Of a stretch of 64,000 bases of DNA, positions 8,928-16,260 are shown one piece after another. Numbering within the stretch: the stretch's first letter is position 1; the number at the start of each line of letters is the position of its first letter. A program made the position numbers and the translations under genes. The notes beneath the pieces were generated by a model that did not search any database, had not been told where the DNA came from, and saw nothing but the letters and a program-made list of their open reading frames with translations. The stretch lies in assembly GCF_001953865.1 (NCBI RefSeq), contig NZ_MQUQ01000001.1, forward strand, positions 330,890 to 394,889, in the 5' to 3' direction. Origin of the DNA: Amycolatopsis coloradensis (GTDB lineage: Bacteria; Actinomycetota; Actinomycetes; Mycobacteriales; Pseudonocardiaceae).

Positions 8928-9763
8928 CCCAAACCTCTTTCCACGTTGCACTACTGCCGAGCACCATGTTGGCCGACAGACTGGAGCGGCGAAACCATCG
9001 ATGGCGAGGTTGGCGTAGGTCGCTGCTCATGCCGAGAACGGACGTCGTGCCGTTCGCGTGGCCAGCAGGGTGGAGCAGAGAACTTCTGGACGACGCATCG
9101 TACGGCGTCCTGGTGATGCGGCGGGCCGAAGTCCGGCGAACCGGTCGGCAGGGTGCGTTCGACGAGACTGGCGCATCTGGACATCGACCGTTTCGTCGTA
9201 GCCGCGCATGGCGGTGCCTCACAGACGAAGGAGACCCTTGTGGGCACGACCTCCGACGAACTCGTGTTCGGCGCGCTGCGCCGTGACGTGCTCGAAGCCG
9301 CGATCGTCACGAACTGCAACGACACGATCGAGGGCCGCAAGGCTTGCCTCACCGAGAGCAACCCACAGCGCCAATGGGGCGACTTAAATCTTACCTCCAC
9401 CTGCATGGGCGGTGATCCCCATCTGCGCATCGAACGCGTCGACCCGGACCTGGGCGGTCGTGGCGAGGAGTCAGAAAGGCTGCCACGATGCGCACCAGCT
9501 CCGAAATCGCCTGACCGAAAGACCTGTGAACACCGGCACCCACTCCGGCCGCTCCACGCTGATCACCTGCTCCACGCCAAGACCCTCTTGGCGTGACACT
9601 GTCACGGGACAATTTTCAGCGCGGGTCGCACACAACGTCGTGGAGAAAATATGTATCCGATAGCCGGAAATCACGCCACCGTTCCCCGTCCGCATCAAGG
9701 CATTTCCGGTATTGATCCGGCTTTCCAGCCTGCACGTGCTGAAGAACCGCCGGCGCCGCCTTT
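8928..9763. other. Long sparse region with overlapping palindromes
   Basis: No confident gene is seen in 836 bases. A + frame from a GTG at 9153 encodes about 75 plausible residues whose end (EGRKACLTESNPQRQWG) faintly recalls the C-terminus of enoyl-CoA hydratases, then degenerates. It may be a decayed fragment. Two overlapping palindromes occupy 9573-9606 (separate entry). Confidence 0.35.
9573..9606. promoter_or_regulatory. Two overlapping palindromes (operator-like)
   Basis: The first palindrome, 9573-9595, is CACGCCAAGA-CCC-TCTTGGCGTG with 10-bp perfect arms. The second, 9592-9606, is CGTGACA-C-TGTCACG with 7-bp perfect arms, and it shares four bases with the first. Both have the size of dimeric repressor sites; they could also fold as alternative hairpins. 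No gene start is adjacent, so the target is unclear. Confidence 0.5.
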
Positions 9764-10666
9764 TCACCGGATCGTCAGTCGCGCATTCGGGATCACGATC
9801 GTTCCGCCACGCACCTGGGCGTTGATCGTGGTCACCTCGGTCAGCACCACGGACGGCGGCACCAAGGGCGGTGGGTGGCCGGGAGTGAAGTCGACCGGAA
9901 TTCCCACTAGGCCCAGCAGGTTCACGACACCGGTCACCCTCAGTGCGAACAGCTCGATCGTGCTGGATGCCGTGGAGAAGCCGCGCCGTGCGGCAATGAC
10001 GACCTTGTGGCCGTTGCCCAGTTCGCCGACCTGAACCGGATCGGTCGCCTCGATCCGCTTGACAGTGAACTTCATCGTCATGGTCGGCGAGCCGTCGACC
10101 AGAATCCGTTCGATACCGTGGTAGACGACGCCGTAGAGGCGGAGAGTGCTCGCCGAGAGTGTCCAACTCCGCGCGGGCGTGACCTCGTCGCGCGCCGCCA
10201 CCGGCAGCACCTCGATGGCGACCGCGACGAGGCCGATCACCACCAGGCAGCGGAGCACCGATCGGCGCTTGCCGCGGGGTGCCCGTGGCTGGTCGGTCCA
10301 GGCCAGTGCCAACGCCGCGCCGATCACTCCGGCCAGGGTGCCGACCAGGAAGCCGCCCAGATTGGTCACGCCGAGGGCCACGAGCGACAAGAGCATCGCC
10401 GTCAAGGCCGCGGCGAACCGGAACTGTGGTCGAAACCACAGCGACAGGCCGCAGATCGCGAGCAACGTGCCGATCAGCAGCGCCGACACCCCTCCGATCG
10501 TCGTGATCGAAACAAGCACGTCTCCCCAACGGAAAGTGGCGTACGGCGGAGTCATGATCGCGACGCTGGACAGCACCAGGAACATGCCCGCGGTGAACGG
10601 CCTGCTGCGGCGCCAGTGCCCGAAGTCGCGCAAGACCTGACGTGCCCGCTCCTGTGCCATACCCAT
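9764..10666 (-). CDS. DUF6114-domain membrane protein
   Basis: This 300-residue protein has an N-terminal half with about five membrane helices (from FTAGMFLVLSSVAIM to AGVIGAALALAW) followed by a soluble, beta-rich half. The N-terminal part matches DUF6114, which in Streptomyces and relatives is almost always encoded next to a DUF6230 protein, as here. The C-terminal extension (about residues 155-300) resembles the secreted DUF6230-type beta domain (repeated 'TVKRIEATDPVQV', 'LFALRVTGVVNLLG'). The start at 10666 follows GGGGGAGG at 5 bases. The pair is often mis-named cholesterol esterase; its real function is not established. Confidence 0.8.
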   Translation of the reverse strand: MGMAQERARQVLRDFGHWRRSRPFTAGMFLVLSSVAIMTPPYATFRWGDVLVSITTIGGVSALLIGTLLAICGLSLWFRPQFRFAAALTAMLLSLVALGVTNLGGFLVGTLAGVIGAALALAWTDQPRAPRGKRRSVLRCLVVIGLVAVAIEVLPVAARDEVTPARSWTLSASTLRLYGVVYHGIERILVDGSPTMTMKFTVKRIEATDPVQVGELGNGHKVVIAARRGFSTASSTIELFALRVTGVVNLLGLVGIPVDFTPGHPPPLVPPSVVLTEVTTINAQVRGGTIVIPNARLTIR

Positions 10667-10691
10667 CAGCACCTCCCCCGCGTCATCGACG

Positions 10692-11300
10692 TCAGTAGCA
10701 TTCGCCGGCATCGGTGTGCAGGGTCAGCTTGGAGTTCTTCAAACGCAGGGTGTAGGCGGCGGCACTCCAGGCCGCCATCCGCGGCATGGCGATGGCGGCA
10801 CGGTCCGCCTGCTGGGCGAACCCACCCGGTTGGCCGACCACGCCCGCCGGTCCTTTCGACACCTGCCCGGCGTCCACACCGATCTGCGGGTTCTCCAGGG
10901 TGAGGTCACCGCTGAGTTCCGCCACGCCGAGCACGATATTCGTCGCGGCCATGCCCTCTTCGCCGGTGGAGGCGATCCGCAGGGTCACGTCCCCCACCAG
11001 CGGGAGTGAGCGCAGTGAGACGGACTGACAGAAGTTGTCGAGGACGACGGTACGGAAAGCGCTGGTGGCCACCGGGTGAGCCGCGCCGCCCCCGCTGTCC
11101 ACACCGCCGAACTGGACGAATCCCGTTCCCTGCAATCTATCCGCCGAGATCTTGAAGCTCGTTCCCGAAACGGCGAACGATGCCGCCAGTGCACCCTGCG
11201 ACAGACCGGCCAACAGGACCGCCATCCCCGTCAACCCCGCGACCAACACACCGGCGAACAGCTTTCGGCGCGTTCTCCCGCGTACCCGCGACTGCGGCAT
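10692..11300 (-). CDS. DUF6230-family exported protein
   Basis: This 202-residue protein has an Arg-rich N-terminus and one hydrophobic signal or anchor segment (LFAGVLVAGLTGMAVLLAGLSQGALA, about residues 14-39), then a beta-rich exported domain typical of DUF6230 (SFAVSGTSFKISADRLQGTGFVQFGG, and LRLKNSKLTLHTDAGECY at the end). The ATG at 11300 has GAGGAC just upstream. It lies 25 bases ahead of the DUF6114 gene on the same strand, the standard gene order. Some homologues are labelled cholesterol esterase without good evidence; a cell-envelope role is more likely. Confidence 0.8.
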   Translation of the reverse strand: MPQSRVRGRTRRKLFAGVLVAGLTGMAVLLAGLSQGALAASFAVSGTSFKISADRLQGTGFVQFGGVDSGGGAAHPVATSAFRTVVLDNFCQSVSLRSLPLVGDVTLRIASTGEEGMAATNIVLGVAELSGDLTLENPQIGVDAGQVSKGPAGVVGQPGGFAQQADRAAIAMPRMAAWSAAAYTLRLKNSKLTLHTDAGECY

Positions 11301-11740
11301 GTCGTCCTCTTCCGTCGGTGGACCTGACCATGAGGTTCACCCCGTGGCCTCCGGGTGGACAAGGGTGTTGCCCGATGTTCACAGCCCGACCGGCCCCACG
11401 CGGGCCACCACCGGCGGCGGACAAGGCACGCTCCACCGGCGGGTCCTCCGCTTGCGGGTATCGAATGTCCGGAGCGGATGGACCGCACCACCGGAATCCG
11501 AATCCCCTGTGCGTGCGACCCATTGCAGGCACAGGGGATTCGGGAGCAGACTTCAGGTGGCGACGCAGAAGACACCGACTCGTCGTGATGGCGTGATCGT
11601 TCTCGGCCCGAGTCCTCTGTGGACGGACTGATCGGCCGGGATCGTAATCCCCCGCACCGACGAACCATGGCCGACCTTCCCCTGCCGCTCCAGACTCGTC
11701 GGTGAAGGCGCACCAGTTGATGACCACCGGGGAGCGACGA
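11301..11740. promoter_or_regulatory. Divergent intergenic region upstream of the carboxylase operon
   Basis: This 440-base region separates the leftward DUF6230 gene from the rightward carboxylase operon and must hold both promoters. It contains the 15-bp inverted repeat described at 11498-11543. No -10/-35 pair is clear enough to call. Confidence 0.45.
11498..11543. repeat. Perfect 15-bp inverted repeat with 16-base loop
   Basis: The arms are CCGAATCCCCTGTGC (11498-11512) and its exact complement (11529-11543). The element lies 198 bases before the carboxylase start and about 200 bases from the divergent DUF6230 start. It could be a regulatory RNA hairpin, a terminator for an unannotated leader, or a protein-binding site. 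Confidence 0.7.
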
Positions 11741-13522
11741 ATGGGCCCGCACGACCTGGTCGACACGAACGGCGACGGCACCGGCGAACCGCAGCAGGCC
11801 GAGAGGCCGGACAGCAACCGCGCTGTGCTTGACCGACTCTACGACTGGCCCGCCGGCGACTGGCAGCGGTGCTCGTCCTGTCAGTGCGTGCTCCACCGCA
11901 CCACCTGGGCCAGGTCGCACGGCGTCTGCCCGGCCTGTGAGAAGACTCGTCGGCTGAGCGCCGCCGAACGCATCGCCCAGCTCGCCGACGCGGACAGCTT
12001 CACCGAGCGCTTGGCGGGACTGCGGTCCACTGACCCGCTGGAGTTCACCGACTCGGTGCCGTACAAGGCACGGCTGCGCAAGGCCCGTACCGCCACGGAC
12101 GCCTCGGAGGCCGTGGTCATCGGCACCGCGCGCGTCGGTGGCAAGCCGGTGGTGCTCTTGGTGATGGATTTCGGTTTCCTGGGCGGCAGCATGGGGGTCG
12201 TCGTCGGGGAAAAGGTCGTGGCGGCTGCCGACCTCGCCGTGGAGCGGGGCGAGCCCTTGGTGGCGGTGTCCTGCTCGGGTGGCGCGCGGATGCAGGAGGG
12301 CATGTACTCCCTGCTCCAGGTCACCCGGGCGTGCGACGCCATCCGCCGGCTGAACGACGCGAACGTGCCTTACGTCAGTGTCCTCACCGACCCGGTCTAC
12401 GGCGGTGTCGCCGCGTCCTTCGCCTCCTTGGGTGATGTCATCCTCGCCGAGACGGCCACCAGATCCGGGTTCGCCGGTCCGCGCGTGATCGCCCAGGCTC
12501 TGGGCGAGCGGCTGCCCGCCGACTTCCAGACCGCCGAGTTCCTGCACACTCACGGGCATGTGGACCTGGTCGTGCCGCGCCCGTCGTTGCCGGAGGTGCT
12601 CGACCGGGTACTCACCTGCCTGACCGGACGGCCGGTGCCGGGCTCGATGCCTCTACCGGGAGTCACCGGTCTCCCCGAAGCGCCCGCCGGCGCGACGCCG
12701 GACCGGCAAGGCAGCGCGTGGGACGCCGTGCGGCTGGCGAGGCATCCGGCGAGGCCCAACGTGTTCGACCACGTAGCCGGGATCTTCGACGACTTCGTGG
12801 AACTGCACGGCGACCGGCACACCGGTGACGACCCCGCGGTGGTCGGAGGGCTGGCACGGTGGGGTGAGGTCGGGTTCGTGGTCCTCGGACACGCGAAGGA
12901 GCACGACCCGGTCAGAGCAGGCGAGCGGAACTTCGGAATGCCCCACCCCTCCGGCTTCCGCAAGGCCACCCGGCTGCTCCGGCTGGCCGGACGCTTGGGC
13001 CTGCCCGTGGTCACCTTCGTGGACACACCCGGCGCTTACGCGGGCCGCCGTGCCGAGGAAGGCAACCAGAGCGGAGCCATCGCCGAGACTCTGCTGACCG
13101 CTTCCGGCGTCCCTGTTCCGCTGGTGTCGGTCGTCATCGGCGAGGGCGGTAGCGGCGGCGCGCTCGCCCTGGCCGCCGGGGACGCACTACTGGCCATGGA
13201 CAACTCCTACTTCTCCGTCATCAGCCCCGAGGGCTGCGCCGCCATCCTCCACGGTGACGCGAGCCGCGCCCCGGAGGCCGCGGAAGCGCTGCGACTGCGC
13301 GCGACGGACCTGCACGCGGCAGGACTGGTCGACCAGCTGGTCCCTGAACCCGACGGCGGCGCGCAGACCGACCCAGCGGCCGCGGTGCGACTGGTCAAGG
13401 CGGCGCTGCGCACTTGCCTGGCGGAGTTCGGCACCTTGCGGCCCGAGGCCCTGTTGACCCGTCGAGACCACCGACTGCGCTCCCGGGGAGCCTCCGCGGA
13501 CGCGGTCCGAACAGAACAGTGA
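11741..13522 (+). CDS. accDA: Acetyl-CoA carboxylase carboxyltransferase, fused beta-alpha (AccD-AccA)
   Basis: This 593-residue fusion carries both carboxyltransferase subunits of a bacterial-type acetyl-CoA carboxylase. The N-terminal half is AccD-like with a zinc ribbon (Cys44, Cys47, Cys63, Cys66) and the crotonase-fold motifs SCSGGARMQEG and TDPVYGGVAASFA. The C-terminal half is AccA-like (VTFVDTPGAYAGRRAEEGNQSGAIAE, then IGEGGSGGALALAAGD). It transfers carboxyl from carboxybiotin to acetyl-CoA to give malonyl-CoA. The start at 11741 follows GGGGAG; GTG 11702 and ATG 11720 are weaker. It is followed by the BCCP and biotin carboxylase genes. Actinomycete housekeeping carboxylases use a different AccD type, so this set looks dedicated to the adjacent megasynthase. 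Confidence 0.93.
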   Translation: MGPHDLVDTNGDGTGEPQQAERPDSNRAVLDRLYDWPAGDWQRCSSCQCVLHRTTWARSHGVCPACEKTRRLSAAERIAQLADADSFTERLAGLRSTDPLEFTDSVPYKARLRKARTATDASEAVVIGTARVGGKPVVLLVMDFGFLGGSMGVVVGEKVVAAADLAVERGEPLVAVSCSGGARMQEGMYSLLQVTRACDAIRRLNDANVPYVSVLTDPVYGGVAASFASLGDVILAETATRSGFAGPRVIAQALGERLPADFQTAEFLHTHGHVDLVVPRPSLPEVLDRVLTCLTGRPVPGSMPLPGVTGLPEAPAGATPDRQGSAWDAVRLARHPARPNVFDHVAGIFDDFVELHGDRHTGDDPAVVGGLARWGEVGFVVLGHAKEHDPVRAGERNFGMPHPSGFRKATRLLRLAGRLGLPVVTFVDTPGAYAGRRAEEGNQSGAIAETLLTASGVPVPLVSVVIGEGGSGGALALAAGDALLAMDNSYFSVISPEGCAAILHGDASRAPEAAEALRLRATDLHAAGLVDQLVPEPDGGAQTDPAAAVRLVKAALRTCLAEFGTLRPEALLTRRDHRLRSRGASADAVRTEQ

Positions 13523-13534
13523 GGCGGTAGTTAC

Positions 13535-14050
13535 GTGTCGACGCACGTGTCCCCGGTGCCCTCCGAAAAGCGCAACCACGCCCCCGCGCCACCGACGGGT
13601 TCCCCGGTTGTCCCGGTCGACGTGGTGCGGCAGCTCATGGCGGCGGCGAACCAGAACTCGGTGCGCCACCTGCTCGTGCGCACCCTGGACGTCGAGATCG
13701 AAATCGAGGTCGAGCCGCAGACGCAACCGGCGTCCACCCCGCCGCGAGAGTCGCCGCCAGGCGATGGACCGGCGCGGGAAGCGGGGCTGGTGGAGGTCTT
13801 GGCGCCCGCGGTGGGCGTGGTCCGTCTCATCCGGGGCGACACCGGCTCGGCCGAGCCGACGGTGGGCGCCGTCGTCGGTCCCGACGACCAGGTCGCGCAG
13901 ATCGAGGCCATGAAGATGACCACACCCGTGCGGGCGGGTCACGCGGGAATCATCCGCGAGGTGTGCGTCCGCGACGGCGACGTGGTGGAGTTCCGGCAAC
14001 CGCTGCTGCGGCTGGAACCCGCCGGGGAAGTGTCCGATGACGCGTCTTGA
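13535..14050 (+). CDS. accB: Acetyl-CoA carboxylase biotin carboxyl carrier protein
   Basis: This 171-residue protein has a Pro/Ala-rich flexible N-terminal region and a C-terminal biotinyl domain. The biotin-accepting lysine is in the canonical EAMKM motif (residues about 129-133), and the domain ends DGDVVEFRQPLLRLEP. It shuttles carboxybiotin between the biotin carboxylase encoded next and the fused carboxyltransferase encoded before. The start is GTG at 13535, 12 bases after the preceding stop, with GAGGCGG upstream. The gene overlaps the next start by 14 bases. Confidence 0.94.
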   Translation: MSTHVSPVPSEKRNHAPAPPTGSPVVPVDVVRQLMAAANQNSVRHLLVRTLDVEIEIEVEPQTQPASTPPRESPPGDGPAREAGLVEVLAPAVGVVRLIRGDTGSAEPTVGAVVGPDDQVAQIEAMKMTTPVRAGHAGIIREVCVRDGDVVEFRQPLLRLEPAGEVSDDAS

Positions 14051-15395
14051 GACGGTCTTCGTCCCCAATCGGGGTGAGGTGGCGCTGCGCATCGTCCGCG
14101 CTTGCCGCGACCTCGGCCTGCGGTCGGTCGTCGGGCATTCCGCCGAGGACGCCGACAGCCTGCCCGTACGGCTGGCTGACGACAGCTTCTGCCTCGGTCC
14201 CGCGCAGGCCACCCACAGCTATCTCAACATCCCCGCCGTGCTGTACGGCTGCGCCAAGACCGGCGCTGACTCCGTGCACCCCGGCTACGGCTTCCTGTCC
14301 GAAGACCCGCTGCTGGCACGCGCGTGCGCGGACGCCGGTGTGGTCTTCGTCGGCCCGTCCGCCGAACAGCTGGCGCTGTTGGGCGACAAGATCGCCACGC
14401 GCCAGGCGTTCGCCGACACCGGCATACCGGTGCTGCCGGGCTCGGCCGGTCCGCTGCGCGGCGTCGACGACGCCCTGGACCAGGCCGCGCGCATCGGCTA
14501 CCCGGTCGTACTCAAGGCGGCGGCGGGCGGCGGTGGCACCGGCGTGCACCCGGTGGCAGGGCCGGACGAGCTGATCGGGGCGTTCCCGCGGATGACGCGC
14601 AACGCGGATCGGCTGTTCACCGACGGGCGGCTCTTCCTGGAGCGGTACGTGCCGTCAGCTCGCCACATCGAGGTGCAGCTGCTCGCCGATCAGCACGGCG
14701 ACATCGTCCACCTTGGCGACCGCTGCTGTTCGGTGCAGCGCCGCCACCAGAAACTTCTGGAGGAGGCGCCCGCGCCCGGCCTGCCGGGCCGGTTGCGAAC
14801 CGAGCTGCACCGCGCGGCCGTGCGCGGCGCCGAGGCGATCGGCCTCACGAGCGTCGCCACGTTCGAATTCCTGGTCACCGGACCGGAGGAGTTCTTCTTC
14901 ATCGAGGCCAACCCCAGGTTGCAGGTGGAGCACCCGGTCACCGAAGCGATCACGGGCATCGACCTGGTCGAGTGGATGCTGCGCGTCGCCGCGGGAGAGC
15001 GGCTGGCCTTCGACCAGGACGGCGTGGTGATCCGAGGTCACGCGTTCGAGGCGCGGATCAACGCGGAGGACCCGGAAAAGGGATGGCTGCCGTCGACGGG
15101 CCGGATCACCGACCTGGTCCTGCCGGGCGGTGTGGGGGTGCGGGTGGACACCCATGCCCATCCCGGCTATCGGGTCCCGCCGTTCTACGACTCCCTGCTG
15201 GCGAAGGTGATCGTGCGAGGAGACGACCGGCCGGAGAGCCTGCGCCGGTTGGGCCGGGCGCTGGCCGAGTTCGACTGCGTGGGCGTGTCGACCAACACCG
15301 GGGTCCAGCAACGGGTGCTGGCGCATCCCGCCTTCCAGGCCGGCGACTACGGCTTGGACCTGGTCGAGACGATCACGGCGGCCGTGGTCCGCTGA
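14037..15395 (+). CDS. accC: Acetyl-CoA carboxylase, biotin carboxylase subunit
   Basis: This 452-residue ATP-grasp enzyme carboxylates the biotin of BCCP using bicarbonate and ATP. Visible motifs are the N-terminal VFVPNRGEVALRIVRACRDLG, the glycine-rich ATP loop AAAGGGGTGVH, the RDCCS-like DRCCSVQRRHQKLLEEAP, and the metal-binding catalytic block FFIEANPRLQVEHPVTEAITG (here IEANPRLQVEH instead of the more usual IEMNPRIQVEH). The start at 14037 overlaps the accB end. The three-gene set is complete for malonyl-CoA production apart from biotin ligase. It converges on the SDR gene, with a terminator between. Confidence 0.95.
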   Translation: MTRLETVFVPNRGEVALRIVRACRDLGLRSVVGHSAEDADSLPVRLADDSFCLGPAQATHSYLNIPAVLYGCAKTGADSVHPGYGFLSEDPLLARACADAGVVFVGPSAEQLALLGDKIATRQAFADTGIPVLPGSAGPLRGVDDALDQAARIGYPVVLKAAAGGGGTGVHPVAGPDELIGAFPRMTRNADRLFTDGRLFLERYVPSARHIEVQLLADQHGDIVHLGDRCCSVQRRHQKLLEEAPAPGLPGRLRTELHRAAVRGAEAIGLTSVATFEFLVTGPEEFFFIEANPRLQVEHPVTEAITGIDLVEWMLRVAAGERLAFDQDGVVIRGHAFEARINAEDPEKGWLPSTGRITDLVLPGGVGVRVDTHAHPGYRVPPFYDSLLAKVIVRGDDRPESLRRLGRALAEFDCVGVSTNTGVQQRVLAHPAFQAGDYGLDLVETITAAVVR

Positions 15396-15404
15396 TCGTG
15401 CCGG

Positions 15405-15450
15405 CAGTGTCGTGCCAGGGGATCCCGGTTCTTCCTCTGGCACGACACTG
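15405..15450. terminator. Bidirectional stem-loop terminator
   Basis: A perfect 14-bp inverted repeat (CAGTGTCGTGCCAG, 15405-15418, complement 15437-15450) with an 18-base loop lies between the accC stop (15395) and the convergent SDR stop (15455). It is placed to terminate both transcripts. Confidence 0.8.
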
Positions 15451-15454
15451 GCGT

Positions 15455-16231
15455 TCAGGAGCAGGTCGCGCCGCCGTCGACCGGCAGCGCGGCGCCGGTG
15501 ATCCCGGCGCCCGCCTCGGCCGCGAGCAGGACGGCGACCGCGGCGACCTCGTCGACGGTCGTCGCGCGACCGGTCGCGGCCTTGCCGGTGAACACGCCGA
15601 GGAGCTGGTCGTACGTCACGCCGAGAGTCCGGGCGGCGAGCGGGCCCTGGTCGCGGATCATGTCGGTCAGCACGATGCCGGGGCAGATGCAGTTGGCCGT
15701 GACACCCAGCGGACCGACTTCACGTGCCACCGCCCGCATCAGCCCGATCACCGCGTGCTTGGCCGTGGCGTAGGCCCCGAGCCCCGGATCGGCCTGCTTG
15801 CCCTCGATGGAGGACAGGGTGATGATCCGACCGGACCCCTGGGGCACCAGATGTGCCAGCGCACGCCGGGTGGCGTAGAAGACCGCGTGCAGATTGACCG
15901 CGAGGGTGTCGTGCCAAAGGGCGTCGTCCGTCTCACCGACCACCGCGAAGCCCGGCATCCCACCGGCGTTGTTGACCAGCACGTCCAACCGGCCGTAGCG
16001 CTCGACCCCGGCGTCGACCATGCGCTCGGCGTCCTGTCTGCGCGTGACGTCGCCTTGGACGAACGCCGCCCGGTCGCCCGCTTCGAGTTCTTTGAGCGCC
16101 TGCGCCCCCTTGGCCTCGTCACGCCCGCTGAAAACCACAGACGCCCCCTCTTCGAGGTACCGCTCCACGATGCGCCTGCCGATTCCCCGGGTGCCGCCGG
16201 TGACCACGGCGACCTTGCCGTCCAGTTCCAC
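15455..16231 (-). CDS. SDR-family ketoreductase (FabG-like)
   Basis: This 258-residue classical short-chain dehydrogenase has the cofactor motif TGGTRGIG (about residues 12-19), NNAGG, the catalytic serine in TLSSIEG, and the Y-x3-K active site YATAKHAV. The C-terminus ends VDGGATCS. It probably reduces a 3-oxo group with NADPH. The GTG start at 16231 follows GAGGAGGAGG. It is the last gene of the leftward megasynthase transcript, 29 bases after the large KS-CLF protein, so it may act in trans on the carrier-bound chain or on the released product. The Y-x3-K spacing separates it from the FabL-like Y-x6-K domain in the upstream protein. Confidence 0.88.
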   Translation of the reverse strand: MELDGKVAVVTGGTRGIGRRIVERYLEEGASVVFSGRDEAKGAQALKELEAGDRAAFVQGDVTRRQDAERMVDAGVERYGRLDVLVNNAGGMPGFAVVGETDDALWHDTLAVNLHAVFYATRRALAHLVPQGSGRIITLSSIEGKQADPGLGAYATAKHAVIGLMRAVAREVGPLGVTANCICPGIVLTDMIRDQGPLAARTLGVTYDQLLGVFTGKAATGRATTVDEVAAVAVLLAAEAGAGITGAALPVDGGATCS

Positions 16232-16260
16232 TTTGCCTCCTCCTCGCTCGGGTGACGCGT

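Noticed and set aside
9153..9400. A possible enoyl-CoA hydratase C-terminal fragment on the + strand
   Set aside because: The resemblance is limited to about 17 residues, no crotonase core is visible and the frame decays; it is kept only as a note in the region entry.
14324..16255. A 640-codon + frame across accC and the SDR gene
   Set aside because: It crosses a terminator and two convergent genes with real motifs and is rich in Arg/Gly/Pro.
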